Below are positions 8,586 to 17,251 of a stretch of 30,452 bases of DNA, piece after piece. The stretch comes from JBNLBT01 sp050303435 (GTDB lineage Bacteria; Pseudomonadota; Gammaproteobacteria; Xanthomonadales; Marinicellaceae): the NCBI GenBank assembly GCA_050303435.1, contig JBNLBT010000033.1, positions 1 to 30,452 on the forward strand. The letters are read 5' to 3'. Under the pieces are notes generated by a model. The model was not told where the DNA came from, searched no databases, and worked only from the letters and a program-made list of their open reading frames with translations. The position numbers were made by a program, and so were the translations under genes. How positions within the stretch are numbered: the stretch's first letter is position 1; every line of letters begins with the position of its first letter.

Positions 8586-9374
8586 CTAATTTTCATTGCC
8601 TTGTGGGTCACGCACCATGAGCACGTCTCCCACGTCGGTTTGCACCCGTACCGCATGTTTTGCATCCCCTTTTTTATACACACGGGTGCGTTGCTGGCGT
8701 TGCTCACTGCGCAGCAATTCTGCGTCATCTGCGGTCACATAACCGCCGCTGATGACCTCAAATTTCACATCGCCGCGATAAATCACGTGGACATCGCTGC
8801 TGTGTGTTTTGATGCTGTGAGACGCTTCGTTGCTGCCGTTGAGCAGCTTCACCGTAATTTCCCCGGTTGCTGAAAACAGGTCAACCGCGCCGCTGGTGGA
8901 CAGCTCGATGTCGCCCGATTTGGTGCGCGCCTTGATGGCGCTGCGCAGGCCGCCACCGGCCAGTTTGCCGCTGCTCAAGGTGCCGTCGGCCAGCTCAACG
9001 TCCAGAGCCGCCGATTCTGGCAACACAATGGACAGGTCGATTCGCACAGCGTCCGCGCTCGGTGTGAAGGCTTCAGGCCAGAGCACACTCAGTTGCACAT
9101 TCTGCGCCGTTTCTTCCGCCTGCACCCGCGCCTCGATGTCATCGCGTCCCAACACCTGCACCACGGCGTGATAGACAAAGGTGGCGTCTTTGGCGCGCCG
9201 CAAATGCACGTGCCCCCACGGATTGTTGATCACAAAAGTGCGTTCGCCACTGAGTTCGGTTTGCCAGTCCAGGCGTTGAATGCTGTGTGGATCGACTGCT
9301 TCCGCGGCCTGGGTAGACTGCGCAGCAATGCACGCACACAGAACCGCCGATGCGCAAAGTAATTTGATAGTCAT
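8586..9374 (-). CDS. Exported DUF4097-like beta-helical protein
   Basis: This 262-residue protein has a clear signal peptide (KLLCASAVLCACIAAQSTQA, cleavage about residue 24). The rest is a repetitive beta-strand pattern: FVINNPWGHVHL, ADGTLSSGKLAGGG, TKSGDIELSTSGAVDLFSATGEITV. That pattern fits the DUF4097 / putative auto-transporter adhesin-head family of right-handed beta-helix proteins. The ATG at 9374 was chosen because the signal peptide starts there; the frame is open to 9554 but that stretch looks non-coding. There is no strong ribosome site. It is followed after 28 bases by the large P-domain protein. The role is unknown; such proteins are often found in envelope or sigma-factor-linked operons. 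A plausible promoter lies at 9402-9430. Confidence 0.75.
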   Translation of the reverse strand: MTIKLLCASAVLCACIAAQSTQAAEAVDPHSIQRLDWQTELSGERTFVINNPWGHVHLRRAKDATFVYHAVVQVLGRDDIEARVQAEETAQNVQLSVLWPEAFTPSADAVRIDLSIVLPESAALDVELADGTLSSGKLAGGGLRSAIKARTKSGDIELSTSGAVDLFSATGEITVKLLNGSNEASHSIKTHSSDVHVIYRGDVKFEVISGGYVTADDAELLRSEQRQQRTRVYKKGDAKHAVRVQTDVGDVLMVRDPQGNEN

Positions 9375-9401
9375 GCCTGTGTTGATGGAAATAAGCCATC
9401 G

Positions 9402-9430
9402 ATTATGCCTGAATTTTGCATCAAGCACAA
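9402..9430 (-). promoter_or_regulatory. Putative sigma70 promoter for the DUF4097/P-domain operon
   Basis: On the - strand, TTGTGC (9430-9425) is followed after exactly 17 bases by CATAAT (9407-9402). This lies about 28 bases upstream of the chosen ATG. The -10 matches consensus in 5 of 6 bases; the -35 matches in its first three. The same -35 hexamer and spacing occur at 10299-10327. Confidence 0.5.
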
Positions 9431-9554
9431 CAGACGTCTGGATGGATAATTCAATCAAACATTTGTTTAAACTGCTCCACCGTCGGATCTTTTCAATGGC
9501 CTTTCGGCTAAAAAAAACAGCGCAACAGTCAACAATCTCAACACCCACCGACAT

Positions 9555-10169
9555 TCATGCATCGCGTGGCGGAGTGAAGCGCGCCCTGGCGTCTGCCACT
9601 TTAGCCCGCGCAACACAACCCTGCACATGGTCGTTGACCAAACCCATGGCCTGCATGAAGGCATACACTGTGGTGGGGCCAACGAAGCGCCAACCGTCTT
9701 TTTTCAACGCCTTGGCCAGAGCGATGGACTCGGCCGATGTGGACACGCTCTGTGGGCGCCGGTGCGGATTTTGCGGCGCTTCATGGCGCCACACCAACGC
9801 CGCCAGAGACGCGCCCTTCTCGTGCATCTCACACACCCGCTGAGCGTTGTGAATCACCGCCTCAATTTTCTGCCGGTTGCGCACGATGCCGGCATCGCCC
9901 AGCAAACGCTGCACATCGACTGCAGTGAACCGCGCCACCCGTTCAGGCCTGAAACCGGCAAAAGCGGCGCGAAAATTGTCCCTCTTGTCCAATATGGTGC
10001 GCCAGCTCAACCCCGATTGGAACGTTTCCAGGCACAATTTTTCAAACAAGCGGATTTCGTCCGCCACCGGAAACCCCCACTCATCGTCGTGGTATTGAAA
10101 AAACGCTGGTGCCGCGCTGCACCAGCCACAACGTGGCTGGCCATCGGGTCCTGTCACCAATTCATTCAT
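9555..10169 (-). CDS. tag: DNA-3-methyladenine glycosylase I
   Basis: This base-excision repair enzyme removes 3-methyladenine from alkylated DNA in the cytoplasm. The 204-residue protein carries the whole Tag signature. The structural zinc ligands are C14 (RCGW), H27 (YHDDEWG), H181 and C185 (NDHVQGC). The residue aligning with the E. coli catalytic-site Glu38 is E48 (LCLETFQSGLSW). The start at 10169 puts MNELVTGPDGQPRCGW just ahead of the zinc site, as in the family. A GTG at 10214 would add 15 residues and cannot be fully excluded, as neither start has a strong ribosome site. The gene stands between a - strand operon and a + strand gene and appears to be its own unit. Confidence 0.95.
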   Translation of the reverse strand: MNELVTGPDGQPRCGWCSAAPAFFQYHDDEWGFPVADEIRLFEKLCLETFQSGLSWRTILDKRDNFRAAFAGFRPERVARFTAVDVQRLLGDAGIVRNRQKIEAVIHNAQRVCEMHEKGASLAALVWRHEAPQNPHRRPQSVSTSAESIALAKALKKDGWRFVGPTTVYAFMQAMGLVNDHVQGCVARAKVADARARFTPPRDA

Positions 10170-10298
10170 TGCTTTGCCCAGATCAAATTCATTGAAACAC
10201 CGCCAATCCTGCACGGCCAGCCGTGCAGTGCCTCCGCCATTCTAATTCACCCCTGCAATGAGGCCAAGTCCCGCATCGATGACAACCCAGCGCACAGA

Positions 10299-10327
10299 TT
10301 GTGCATGCGCCATCGGAGCTCTATAAT
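10299..10327 (+). promoter_or_regulatory. Putative sigma70 promoter of the aspartic protease gene
   Basis: TTGTGC (10299-10304) is followed after 17 bases by a perfect TATAAT (10322-10327). The ATG of the aspartic protease lies 28 bases downstream of the -10 box. The -35 is weak but the -10 and spacing are ideal. Confidence 0.65.
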
Positions 10328-10355
10328 ACAGTGTCCTCACGCCGGATATAAGATC

Positions 10356-11573
10356 ATGCACACCCGAGCTCACCTCGCCGCCCTGTTGCTTCTGCTGTCC
10401 ACTCAGGCGCGCACCGCCGAGCAACCCGTCACCCTGCAATCCGTGCTGAACACAGAAATTCACATTGAGCCGGCGACGTTCAGCGAAGTGCGGCCGATTG
10501 AAATCTGGCAAAACAAAATTTTTCTCACCGCGGCGGTCAATGGGCGTGAATTTCGCTTCATCCTGGACACCGGTTCACCGACGCTGATCACCCGCGCTGC
10601 AGCGGATGCCCTGGGACTTGAAGGTTTGGCAGAAAACCGCGGAATGGACGCCAACGGCAACACCGTGGTCACGCAAGCCACCGTGTTGCAGCGGCTGCAG
10701 ATCGGTGAAGTGGTGTTCGCGCCGGTGCCGGCACTGATCATGGAAACGACTGGACTGGACGTCGGTGCGCGCCTGCTGGACGGCGGCATCATTGGTTCTG
10801 AACTCATGCCTCTGGCCGTGTGGCAAATCAATTTCCAGAAGCAGACACTGACGCTGAGTCATGCCAGCGATTCTCTGGACCACGTGCGCGGTGTGCCGAG
10901 CGCTGAATTGCACGTCAGCCCCAGCTATCCACGCATGCCCATCGTGGCACACCGGATCAACGGGGCCTTCACCGACCGCGCCCTGTTTGACACCGGCAGC
11001 AGTGAACTGGTGCACCTCAACCAGCACGCCTATGACGAACTGCGCAAGCGGCGTCTGCTGAAAAACACCCTGGGCAGCGCGCACGGCAGTTTCGGCGAAT
11101 CCGGCGGCGGGCGCGGCGCGGACAGTGAATTTCACTGGCTGGAACTGGCGCGGTTGCAAATCGGCGAATTGGACCTGACCAACCTGCGCGTGTGGACCCG
11201 GCCACAGCCGCCCACCTTGATTGGTTCAGCCGTCCTGGCCTCACATGTGGTGACACTGGACTACCCGAAGGGCAGCATACATTTTGATCCATTTGCGCCG
11301 ATTCACCAGGCCACCATCCCCAATGGCCTGCGCCTGGGACTGCGTGACGGCGTGGTGGAAGTCGCGCTGTTGTTGCGCAATGGACCGGCTGAAAAGGCCG
11401 GCCTCGAACTGCACGATGAAGTGCTGCGCATCAATGGGCAGTCCCTGCAAATGCCCGAGGGCGCGGACATCAAAGACTGGCTGTTGACTGTGCGCGAATG
11501 GTCGCAATCCACGCCGTTGGAAATCACCGTGCGGCGCGCTGCGGAAGTGAAAAAATTCAAACTGACGAACTGA
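10356..11573 (+). CDS. Secreted two-lobed aspartic protease with C-terminal PDZ domain
   Basis: The protein starts at ATG 10356 (405 residues) with a signal peptide (HLAALLLLLSTQARTAEQ, cleavage near 21); the frame is open far upstream only because it runs antisense through tag. Two retropepsin-type active-site motifs are present: FILDTGSPTL with D71 and ALFDTGSSEL with D212. Each is followed by a hydrophobic-hydrophobic-Gly element (GGIIGSEL and PTLIGSAVL). The two lobes may thus form one pseudo-dimeric active site in a single chain. The C-terminus (about 320-400) is a PDZ domain (LRNGPAEKAGLELHDEVLRING), likely binding substrate or partner C-termini. The location should be periplasmic or extracellular. 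A good promoter lies at 10299-10327 and the ribosome site is weak. Substrate unknown. No transmembrane segment follows the signal peptide. Confidence 0.88.
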   Translation: MHTRAHLAALLLLLSTQARTAEQPVTLQSVLNTEIHIEPATFSEVRPIEIWQNKIFLTAAVNGREFRFILDTGSPTLITRAAADALGLEGLAENRGMDANGNTVVTQATVLQRLQIGEVVFAPVPALIMETTGLDVGARLLDGGIIGSELMPLAVWQINFQKQTLTLSHASDSLDHVRGVPSAELHVSPSYPRMPIVAHRINGAFTDRALFDTGSSELVHLNQHAYDELRKRRLLKNTLGSAHGSFGESGGGRGADSEFHWLELARLQIGELDLTNLRVWTRPQPPTLIGSAVLASHVVTLDYPKGSIHFDPFAPIHQATIPNGLRLGLRDGVVEVALLLRNGPAEKAGLELHDEVLRINGQSLQMPEGADIKDWLLTVREWSQSTPLEITVRRAAEVKKFKLTN

Positions 11574-11746
11574 GTTGTCGGCGGCACACGCCCCCTGTGT
11601 GCAAAATTCATAAATATTTCAGATGATTTTCAAGCATTTCAGAAGTGCCTTGCGCACAATGCCCAGAGGCACGTGGCCATTGGACAGCACAGGTCCGGCG
11701 GCGTGAAATTGATTGAATTCACTGCAAACTCAGAGGAAATTTTCAC

Positions 11747-13753
11747 ATGCTCAGACGACACTGCTCTCTTCGCCATCTGGCCTGTTGGGTCACCGCCATC
11801 GCACTGCTTCATCTGCACTTGAGCGCGGTCGCTGTGGCGCCGCAAACACAGACACTGGACAGCGATTACCCGCTCGCCAGTCATTGGCCCTACGGCGCAT
11901 CGGTGACCTCGGAAACCCTGTCAGGCGCTGGCAACCGGGCGGTGTTTTTCGGTGAAGGCACCGCGCTGCGCATCGCTGAGTTCAATCTCTCCGACGAATT
12001 GGAAGTCATCGCCGAAGTGCGCACCGGATACCCGGTGCAATTCATCGACGTGTCCTCCAACGGACGCCTGCTGGCGGTCTCCGACGGCGCCAAATGGGTC
12101 ACTCTGATTGACATTTCGAATCGCCTCAACCCGATCATTCGGGACCGCTACGAAATCGAGAACGGCCGTGTGCCCCAGGGCGTCAAACTGGTCGATAATG
12201 ATCTGTTGCTGGTGGCGGTGACGCCGGCCGGGCTGTGGGCTTTGGACATCAGCGCCCCGGACAACATTGCACTGGCCGGGCAATACATTGAAACGGGCAC
12301 CAACTTTGTTTTTGACGTCGAAGTACTCGGCGATTATGCCTTCCTCGCCGACGACGAGGAAGGCCTGTCGGTGATTGACATCAGCAACCCCGCCAGCATG
12401 AGTCTGAATCAGCGCCTGAGCCAGTTCAGTCAGGCATCGCACATCAGTCTCTCGGGCACCACCGCTTTCGTGTCACGGCGCAACCTGGGGGTCAGCATGC
12501 TCGACATCGACGTCAACACCACGCCGCCGGTGCTGACCGAACTGGGCACCGTGGACACGGCGTTGTTCCCTTCCGGCTTTGGCCTGGCATACCGCGCCGA
12601 ACAGGCCGCCAACGGTTATCTGGCCGTGGCCGACGGCGAAAACGGCGTGGTCATGCTTGACATCAGCACCCCGGCATCGCCGCAATTTCTGCGCGCCTCA
12701 AACGACAACGTGCAATCCCTGTCATTGCTGGGCAACCTTGCGATCGCCCATCGGCACGTCGGCTACAACAACTCGGCGCTGTATGGCTACATTCTGATCA
12801 ACAACGCACGCGGCGCCGCCACACCGCTGACGCCGGATTTCACCGTGCCCGTATTCTCCAACATCACCAACGTCGACGTCGATGCACTCAACCGCCGCGT
12901 GGTCGCCAGCAGCGAAAGCAGCGGCCTGGTGGTGATCGATGCCAGCGACCCAAACGCACCTGAAACCGGCGCCTGGTTCAACACCGGCGATCAGGTCCAG
13001 GCCGCGGTGTTGATTGGCCAGACGGTGGCCTATGCTGACTCCGACCGCGATCTGAAACTGGTGGACGTCAGCGACCCGGCCAATCCGGTTGCGCTGCCCG
13101 CGTTTGACTTTGGGTCCAGCCACACGGTGAGCGACGTGGTGCGGTTTGGCGACGATGCGGTGCTGGTGGCCACCGGCTTCAACGGCATCAAGTGGCTGGA
13201 TCTGAGCGATCCGCTCAATCCGGTATTGCTGGGGCAATGGAGTGAAATCAACAACACCAGCCTGTACCGCCTGGCCGCCCACGGCGATGTGGCGGTGGCG
13301 ATCAGCGACAACAGCGTCTGGGTGGTGGATTTCAGCACCCCCGCCAGTCCCGTGATGACCCACACCTTCAGCATCGGCCAGCCAATCCTGGACGCCGATC
13401 TGGTCGACAACCTGCTGTATCTGGCCGCAGGCATTGATGGCCTGCGCATCTGGGACATCGGCACGCCGGGTGCGCCATTGGAACTCAGCGACGTCGATGT
13501 CGCTCCAGCCCAGGCCAACGGCGTCAGCGCACACAATCAGACCGTCTATGTGGCCGGCGATGCGTTTTTTGGCCTGCTGGCGTTCGACGTCAGTGACCCG
13601 ACCGACCCCCAGTTTCTGCAAACCGTTGAAACCCCCGGCACCGCACTCAAGGTGGACGCCGGCCCCGAAGTGCTGGCACTGGCCGACGAAGGCGCCGGCG
13701 TGCGCGTATTTTCTGCGCGGGGCGATGTGATCTTTATTGATGGGTTTGACTGA
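11747..13753 (+). CDS. Secreted LVIVD-repeat (beta-propeller-like) protein
   Basis: This 668-residue protein has a signal peptide (ACWVTAIALLHLHLSAVA, cleavage about 30). An AGAGGAA ribosome site sits 8 bases before the ATG. The body consists of repeats of about 45-50 residues, each with a strand motif of the type V-x-D-(I/V)-S-(D/N/T)-P-x-x-P. Examples are VIDISNPASM, MLDISTPASPQ, VIDASDPNAPE, LVDVSDPANPV, WLDLSDPLNPV, VVDFSTPASPV and AFDVSDPTDPQ. This is the LVIVD repeat, which is thought to fold as a beta-propeller. No catalytic motif is seen, so it is probably a surface binding or structural protein. It ends in VIFIDGFD, the same kind of C-terminal tail as the P-domain protein. It lies 173 bases after the aspartic protease in the same direction and is followed by a terminator. 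Confidence 0.88.
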   Translation: MLRRHCSLRHLACWVTAIALLHLHLSAVAVAPQTQTLDSDYPLASHWPYGASVTSETLSGAGNRAVFFGEGTALRIAEFNLSDELEVIAEVRTGYPVQFIDVSSNGRLLAVSDGAKWVTLIDISNRLNPIIRDRYEIENGRVPQGVKLVDNDLLLVAVTPAGLWALDISAPDNIALAGQYIETGTNFVFDVEVLGDYAFLADDEEGLSVIDISNPASMSLNQRLSQFSQASHISLSGTTAFVSRRNLGVSMLDIDVNTTPPVLTELGTVDTALFPSGFGLAYRAEQAANGYLAVADGENGVVMLDISTPASPQFLRASNDNVQSLSLLGNLAIAHRHVGYNNSALYGYILINNARGAATPLTPDFTVPVFSNITNVDVDALNRRVVASSESSGLVVIDASDPNAPETGAWFNTGDQVQAAVLIGQTVAYADSDRDLKLVDVSDPANPVALPAFDFGSSHTVSDVVRFGDDAVLVATGFNGIKWLDLSDPLNPVLLGQWSEINNTSLYRLAAHGDVAVAISDNSVWVVDFSTPASPVMTHTFSIGQPILDADLVDNLLYLAAGIDGLRIWDIGTPGAPLELSDVDVAPAQANGVSAHNQTVYVAGDAFFGLLAFDVSDPTDPQFLQTVETPGTALKVDAGPEVLALADEGAGVRVFSARGDVIFIDGFD

Positions 13754-13771
13754 ACCGCCGCGCGAATCCAG

Positions 13772-13803
13772 CGCCTTGGGATTGCGTCACAAGGCGATTT
13801 TTT
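13772..13803 (+). terminator. Rho-independent terminator after the LVIVD-repeat gene
   Basis: A 7-bp stem (13772-13778 with 13790-13796, CGCCTTG/CAAGGCG) has an 11-nt loop. It is followed on the + strand by ATTTTTT. It lies 18 bases after the LVIVD stop and overlaps the last codons of the convergent exporter gene. Confidence 0.65.
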
Positions 13804-15937
13804 GCTCCGGCGTCTGTTTGCTGGCCATTTGCCCCGTGATTTCCAACAGACGCCGGTTTCTCAATAGGAACACGCGGTCGGCCTGCTGAATGGTGCTGGG
13901 GCGATGCGCAATCATGATGCGAGAAATTTTCAGGCGCTTCAACATGGCGTTGACCTGGGACTCGGTGGTTTCATCCAAATGCGATGTGGCTTCATCGAGG
14001 AACAACATGCGCGGTGATTTGTACAATGACCTCGCCAGCAACAGCCGTTGCACCTGGCCGCCGGACAAGCCGCTGCCCATGTCACCCACCAGCGTGTGGA
14101 ACCCCATGGGCATGGCCATGATGTCTTCATAGATGGCGGCCATTCTGGCACAGGAATCCACTTTTTCCTGATCCACTTCGGCGGTGAAAAAAGCGATGTT
14201 GTCCCTGATGTTGCCTGACAGCAAAACATCGTCCTGCATCACTGCACCGACGCACTGTCTGTATGCTTTTAAACCCATTTTTTTGATGTCAATCCCATCA
14301 CACCGAACCACACCTTCACTGGGTTGCAACAGACCCAGCATGATTTTCATCAGTGTGGTTTTGCCCTCCCCTGAGGGGCCGACAATGGCCACGGATTCAC
14401 CTGGATTGATGCTCAAACTGACCTGTTCAAACAACGCAGGACTGCTGTCTGAATAGCTGAAAGCGATGTCCTTGAGCTGCAATGAACCTTGCAGGGACCG
14501 TGGACCCGAGGTGGATTCAATGTGCGCTTCAGTTTTTGTTAAAGTGATGTCACCCAAGCGTTCAAGATGCAGCGCCAACATCTTGAACTGAATCATTTTT
14601 TCAATCAGCGTGGACGCCCTTTGCGTCAATTGCATTTTATAGGTCATGAAGGCAAACAACATGCCAACCGTGAGTTGATCGTTGACCACAGCCAACACCG
14701 CCAGATAGATCACCAGAATGTTCTCAATACCAAACAGCAAACCATTGATCAGGTTGTATCCGACATTCAATTGACCCACCCGCAAGGACGCATTCAGGCT
14801 GTCGGCATAGTGATTTTGCCACAGCACCTGGCGCTGCGACTCATGTCCAAACAGCTTGACTGTCTGAATGGCCCGCACCGTTTCCATGAAATTCGACTGC
14901 TGCTTGGCCTCGGCCACAATCACGTTTTCGTTCATTTGCTTGTTGACCCGATACAACATCAAGCGGAACAACGCGTACAGCGTCATCACAGCGCACACGA
15001 TCAATGCGAGTTTCACGCTGTATATGAACAGCATCACCAACAAACCCAGAGCCATGAAGCCGTCAACGATGGCCTCCACCAGCCCGGTGGTGAGCAAATC
15101 CCTGAGGTTGTGCAATGAACCAAACCGGGAGGTGATGTCGCCCATGTGCCTTTTTTCAAAATAACTCATCGGCAATTTAAGCAAATGACTGTATAAATTG
15201 CTGCCAATTTGAATGTTCAACTGCGCCCCCATGAACAGGATCACCAGCCCGCGCATGGCCTTGATCAGCACAGCCACCAAGGTCATCAGACCAAATCCCA
15301 TGGCCAGAACCCAAAGAAAATCCATGTCTCGGCTGACCGTCACATTGTCCACCGCCAGTTGCAGATACAAGGGACTGGCCAGTGTCAGCAACTGCATCAG
15401 CAGCGACAGCATGAAAATTTGCATCAACGTGCGTTTGACGCCGGCGATGCGCCGCCAGAAATCGGTCAAGCGAGCCCGTTTCGGCGGCTTGTGTGTTTCA
15501 AATCCGGGGGATGGCAGCAATTCAAGGGCAATGCCGGAAAAATGATCGGACACCTGATCCATGCGCAAAGTGCGGACACCGAGCGCTGGGTCGTGCACCA
15601 CCACCGATGAGGATTTGACCGACTTCAGCACCACGTAATGGTCCAGATTCCAATGCAGTATGGCGGGGGTTTTCAATGCCTGCAAATGTTCAAGGTCCAG
15701 GCGCAGCGGACGTGCATTCAGCTGCAGCCGACCCGCGGCGTCGATCACGTCACTGAGCCGCAAGCCCTTGCCGGATGCGTTGACTTTTTCACGCACCCTA
15801 TTGATGTCCGAGCGATCTCCATAGTAATTGGCCACCATGGTCAGACACGCCACGCCGCACTCCCCCATCTCCGATTGCATCACCATGGGCAAGGTCTGGT
15901 GTCGGCTGAAATGCAATAAATTCAGTGGGTTCTGCAT
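13787..15937 (-). CDS. Peptidase-containing ABC exporter (C39 bacteriocin-type, PCAT)
   Basis: This 716-residue half-transporter should cut the leader from the precursor peptide and export the core. The N-terminal C39 peptidase has the expected Q21, catalytic C27 (GECGVACL), H100 (LDHYVVL) and D116 (VHDPALG). Six TM helices follow (about 165-450). The ATPase domain has Walker A 520-527 (GPSGEGKT), Q-loop (VMQDD), signature LSGGQ 624-628, Walker B 644-650 (MLFLDEA) and H-loop His678. All motifs are intact, so it looks functional. ATG 15937 was chosen because AGGA lies 7 bases upstream and the C39 domain starts normally; an extra 15 residues to 15982 are unlikely. It overlaps the HlyD stop by one base (TGATG), so the two are translationally coupled. 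It is the last gene of the RiPP locus. Confidence 0.95.
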   Translation of the reverse strand: MQNPLNLLHFSRHQTLPMVMQSEMGECGVACLTMVANYYGDRSDINRVREKVNASGKGLRLSDVIDAAGRLQLNARPLRLDLEHLQALKTPAILHWNLDHYVVLKSVKSSSVVVHDPALGVRTLRMDQVSDHFSGIALELLPSPGFETHKPPKRARLTDFWRRIAGVKRTLMQIFMLSLLMQLLTLASPLYLQLAVDNVTVSRDMDFLWVLAMGFGLMTLVAVLIKAMRGLVILFMGAQLNIQIGSNLYSHLLKLPMSYFEKRHMGDITSRFGSLHNLRDLLTTGLVEAIVDGFMALGLLVMLFIYSVKLALIVCAVMTLYALFRLMLYRVNKQMNENVIVAEAKQQSNFMETVRAIQTVKLFGHESQRQVLWQNHYADSLNASLRVGQLNVGYNLINGLLFGIENILVIYLAVLAVVNDQLTVGMLFAFMTYKMQLTQRASTLIEKMIQFKMLALHLERLGDITLTKTEAHIESTSGPRSLQGSLQLKDIAFSYSDSSPALFEQVSLSINPGESVAIVGPSGEGKTTLMKIMLGLLQPSEGVVRCDGIDIKKMGLKAYRQCVGAVMQDDVLLSGNIRDNIAFFTAEVDQEKVDSCARMAAIYEDIMAMPMGFHTLVGDMGSGLSGGQVQRLLLARSLYKSPRMLFLDEATSHLDETTESQVNAMLKRLKISRIMIAHRPSTIQQADRVFLLRNRRLLEITGQMASKQTPEQKIAL

Positions 15938-17187
15938 CACGAATTCCTGTTCTTGATTGAATTGAATGAGGACATCAGCCAATCCATCAGGCTGCGACGT
16001 TCCAACACGATGTCTGCCGTCAGCGTCATGCCGGCAGATAAAATCAATGGCTCACTGCGGTCAGTGATCTGTTGCTCATCCGGTGCCACCAGGACCCGAT
16101 AAACCGGTTCGTTGTATGGCAGTGGTCGTTCCACTTCCGAAGGCAAGACACTGGATTCAGACACTTCGATGACCTGACCTTTGAACACACCAAACTGCTG
16201 ATGCGGAAACGCATCGTAGCGCAACCCAACCTGTTGATGCGGGGCAATAAATCCACGCGACCTTGAAGGCACATACAGGGCCGCCACTAGGCGGGCGTTT
16301 TGCGGGATGATGCTTAAAACGTATTGACCGTTGACCACCGATTGACCCACGTGACCCTGTTGATTGGTCACCACACCCGATGCGGCTGCGGTGATGAGAT
16401 AGGCGTCTGCGGCCTGCAATTCAATGATGCGTTCATCCAGTTGTTGCAAGGATGTGTGCAATTGATTCAGTGTGTTCTCCAGTTTGATCGGCACCTGCTG
16501 CAAACTGGATTTGAGCTCATCGATCCGCCGCGCGGTTTCCAGCTTTTCACCTTCAATGCTTTGCCTGTGCACCGCATTGTTCAAAACCTCCAGCTCATGC
16601 CGTTCCACTTCTGTGAGCGTGGCGTAGGATTGCTTGTGCAACGCCTTGACTTTGTCCAGACGGCGCTGCGCCAGTTGCTGCTGACTGTGACTGAGGGACA
16701 GCCGTTGTTGCAAACTGAGCATGGATTGTTGCAAATGCTGCAGAGACACAGCCATTCGCTGCTTTTCATGTTCGGCCAAGTCCTTTTCAGCCTCCATTCT
16801 GATCTCAATGTCCTGTTTCTGACTGTTCAGATTTTCAATTCTTTGTTGGCCAATGGATGCCTCCACTGTGAGGTGCTTTTGTGTGCGGATTTTCATCAAC
16901 ACATCGCCCTTTTCCACCGCATCGCCCTGCTTGACGTGCATCTCGGCAATCACACCGGCTTGCGGCACGTGTGTTTTCGTCACCCCCTGTTCCGGCATCA
17001 ACTGGCCCGTGACGGTTTCCTGCCGGTGATAGCCAGCCTGCCCCAGCATCAACAGCATGCCGGCCACGGCGACGACCAACAAATACACCCCCCACTTCAA
17101 TCCGCGCGGCTGGCGCAACATCACATTCCCATACAAACCCTGGGAATCCCTTTGCGTGACCTCTTTTCTGTACAGCGAGTGATTCAT
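15937..17187 (-). CDS. HlyD/CvaA-type membrane fusion protein of the peptide exporter
   Basis: This 416-residue adaptor should bridge the C39 ABC exporter to an outer-membrane channel. It has a short cytoplasmic N-terminus and one TM helix (about 32-52, WGVYLLVVAVAGMLLMLGQAG). A lipoyl half (GVIAEMHVKQGDAVEKGDVL), a long Gln/Leu-rich coiled coil (about 115-260) and a second lipoyl half (AASGVVTNQQGHVGQSVVNG) follow. The C-terminal beta domain contains VGLRYDAFPHQQFGVFKGQV, typical of HlyD-like partners of bacteriocin exporters. No TolC-like gene is in the window. The gene starts 64 bases after the precursor stop, on the far side of a terminator hairpin, and its stop overlaps the exporter start. 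Its expression is therefore probably lower than that of the precursor. Confidence 0.93.
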   Translation of the reverse strand: MNHSLYRKEVTQRDSQGLYGNVMLRQPRGLKWGVYLLVVAVAGMLLMLGQAGYHRQETVTGQLMPEQGVTKTHVPQAGVIAEMHVKQGDAVEKGDVLMKIRTQKHLTVEASIGQQRIENLNSQKQDIEIRMEAEKDLAEHEKQRMAVSLQHLQQSMLSLQQRLSLSHSQQQLAQRRLDKVKALHKQSYATLTEVERHELEVLNNAVHRQSIEGEKLETARRIDELKSSLQQVPIKLENTLNQLHTSLQQLDERIIELQAADAYLITAAASGVVTNQQGHVGQSVVNGQYVLSIIPQNARLVAALYVPSRSRGFIAPHQQVGLRYDAFPHQQFGVFKGQVIEVSESSVLPSEVERPLPYNEPVYRVLVAPDEQQITDRSEPLILSAGMTLTADIVLERRSLMDWLMSSFNSIKNRNS

Positions 17188-17210
17188 GAGTGCGCAATGC
17201 CTTGTGAGTC

Positions 17211-17244
17211 AATAAAAAACGGAAGAGCGCCGCAGCGCTCTTCC
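17211..17244 (-). terminator. Rho-independent terminator between precursor and exporter genes
   Basis: A perfect 10-bp stem (17221-17230 with 17235-17244, GGAAGAGCGC arms) has a 4-nt loop. It is followed on the - strand by GTTTTTTATT. It begins 8 bases after the precursor stop. Because hlyD and the exporter lie downstream in the same direction, it probably acts as a partial terminator that favours precursor mRNA over transporter mRNA, or the exporter genes have their own promoter. Confidence 0.88.
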
Positions 17245-17251
17245 ACATGCT

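Noticed and set aside
9627..10355. Long N-terminal extension of the aspartic protease frame
   Set aside because: It runs antisense through tag and lacks protein-like features. The signal peptide and promoter place the start at 10356.
11584..11602. Short hairpin (GCACAC/GTGTGC) after the aspartic protease gene as a terminator
   Set aside because: It has only a 6-bp stem and no T-run, so read-through to the LVIVD gene is just as likely.
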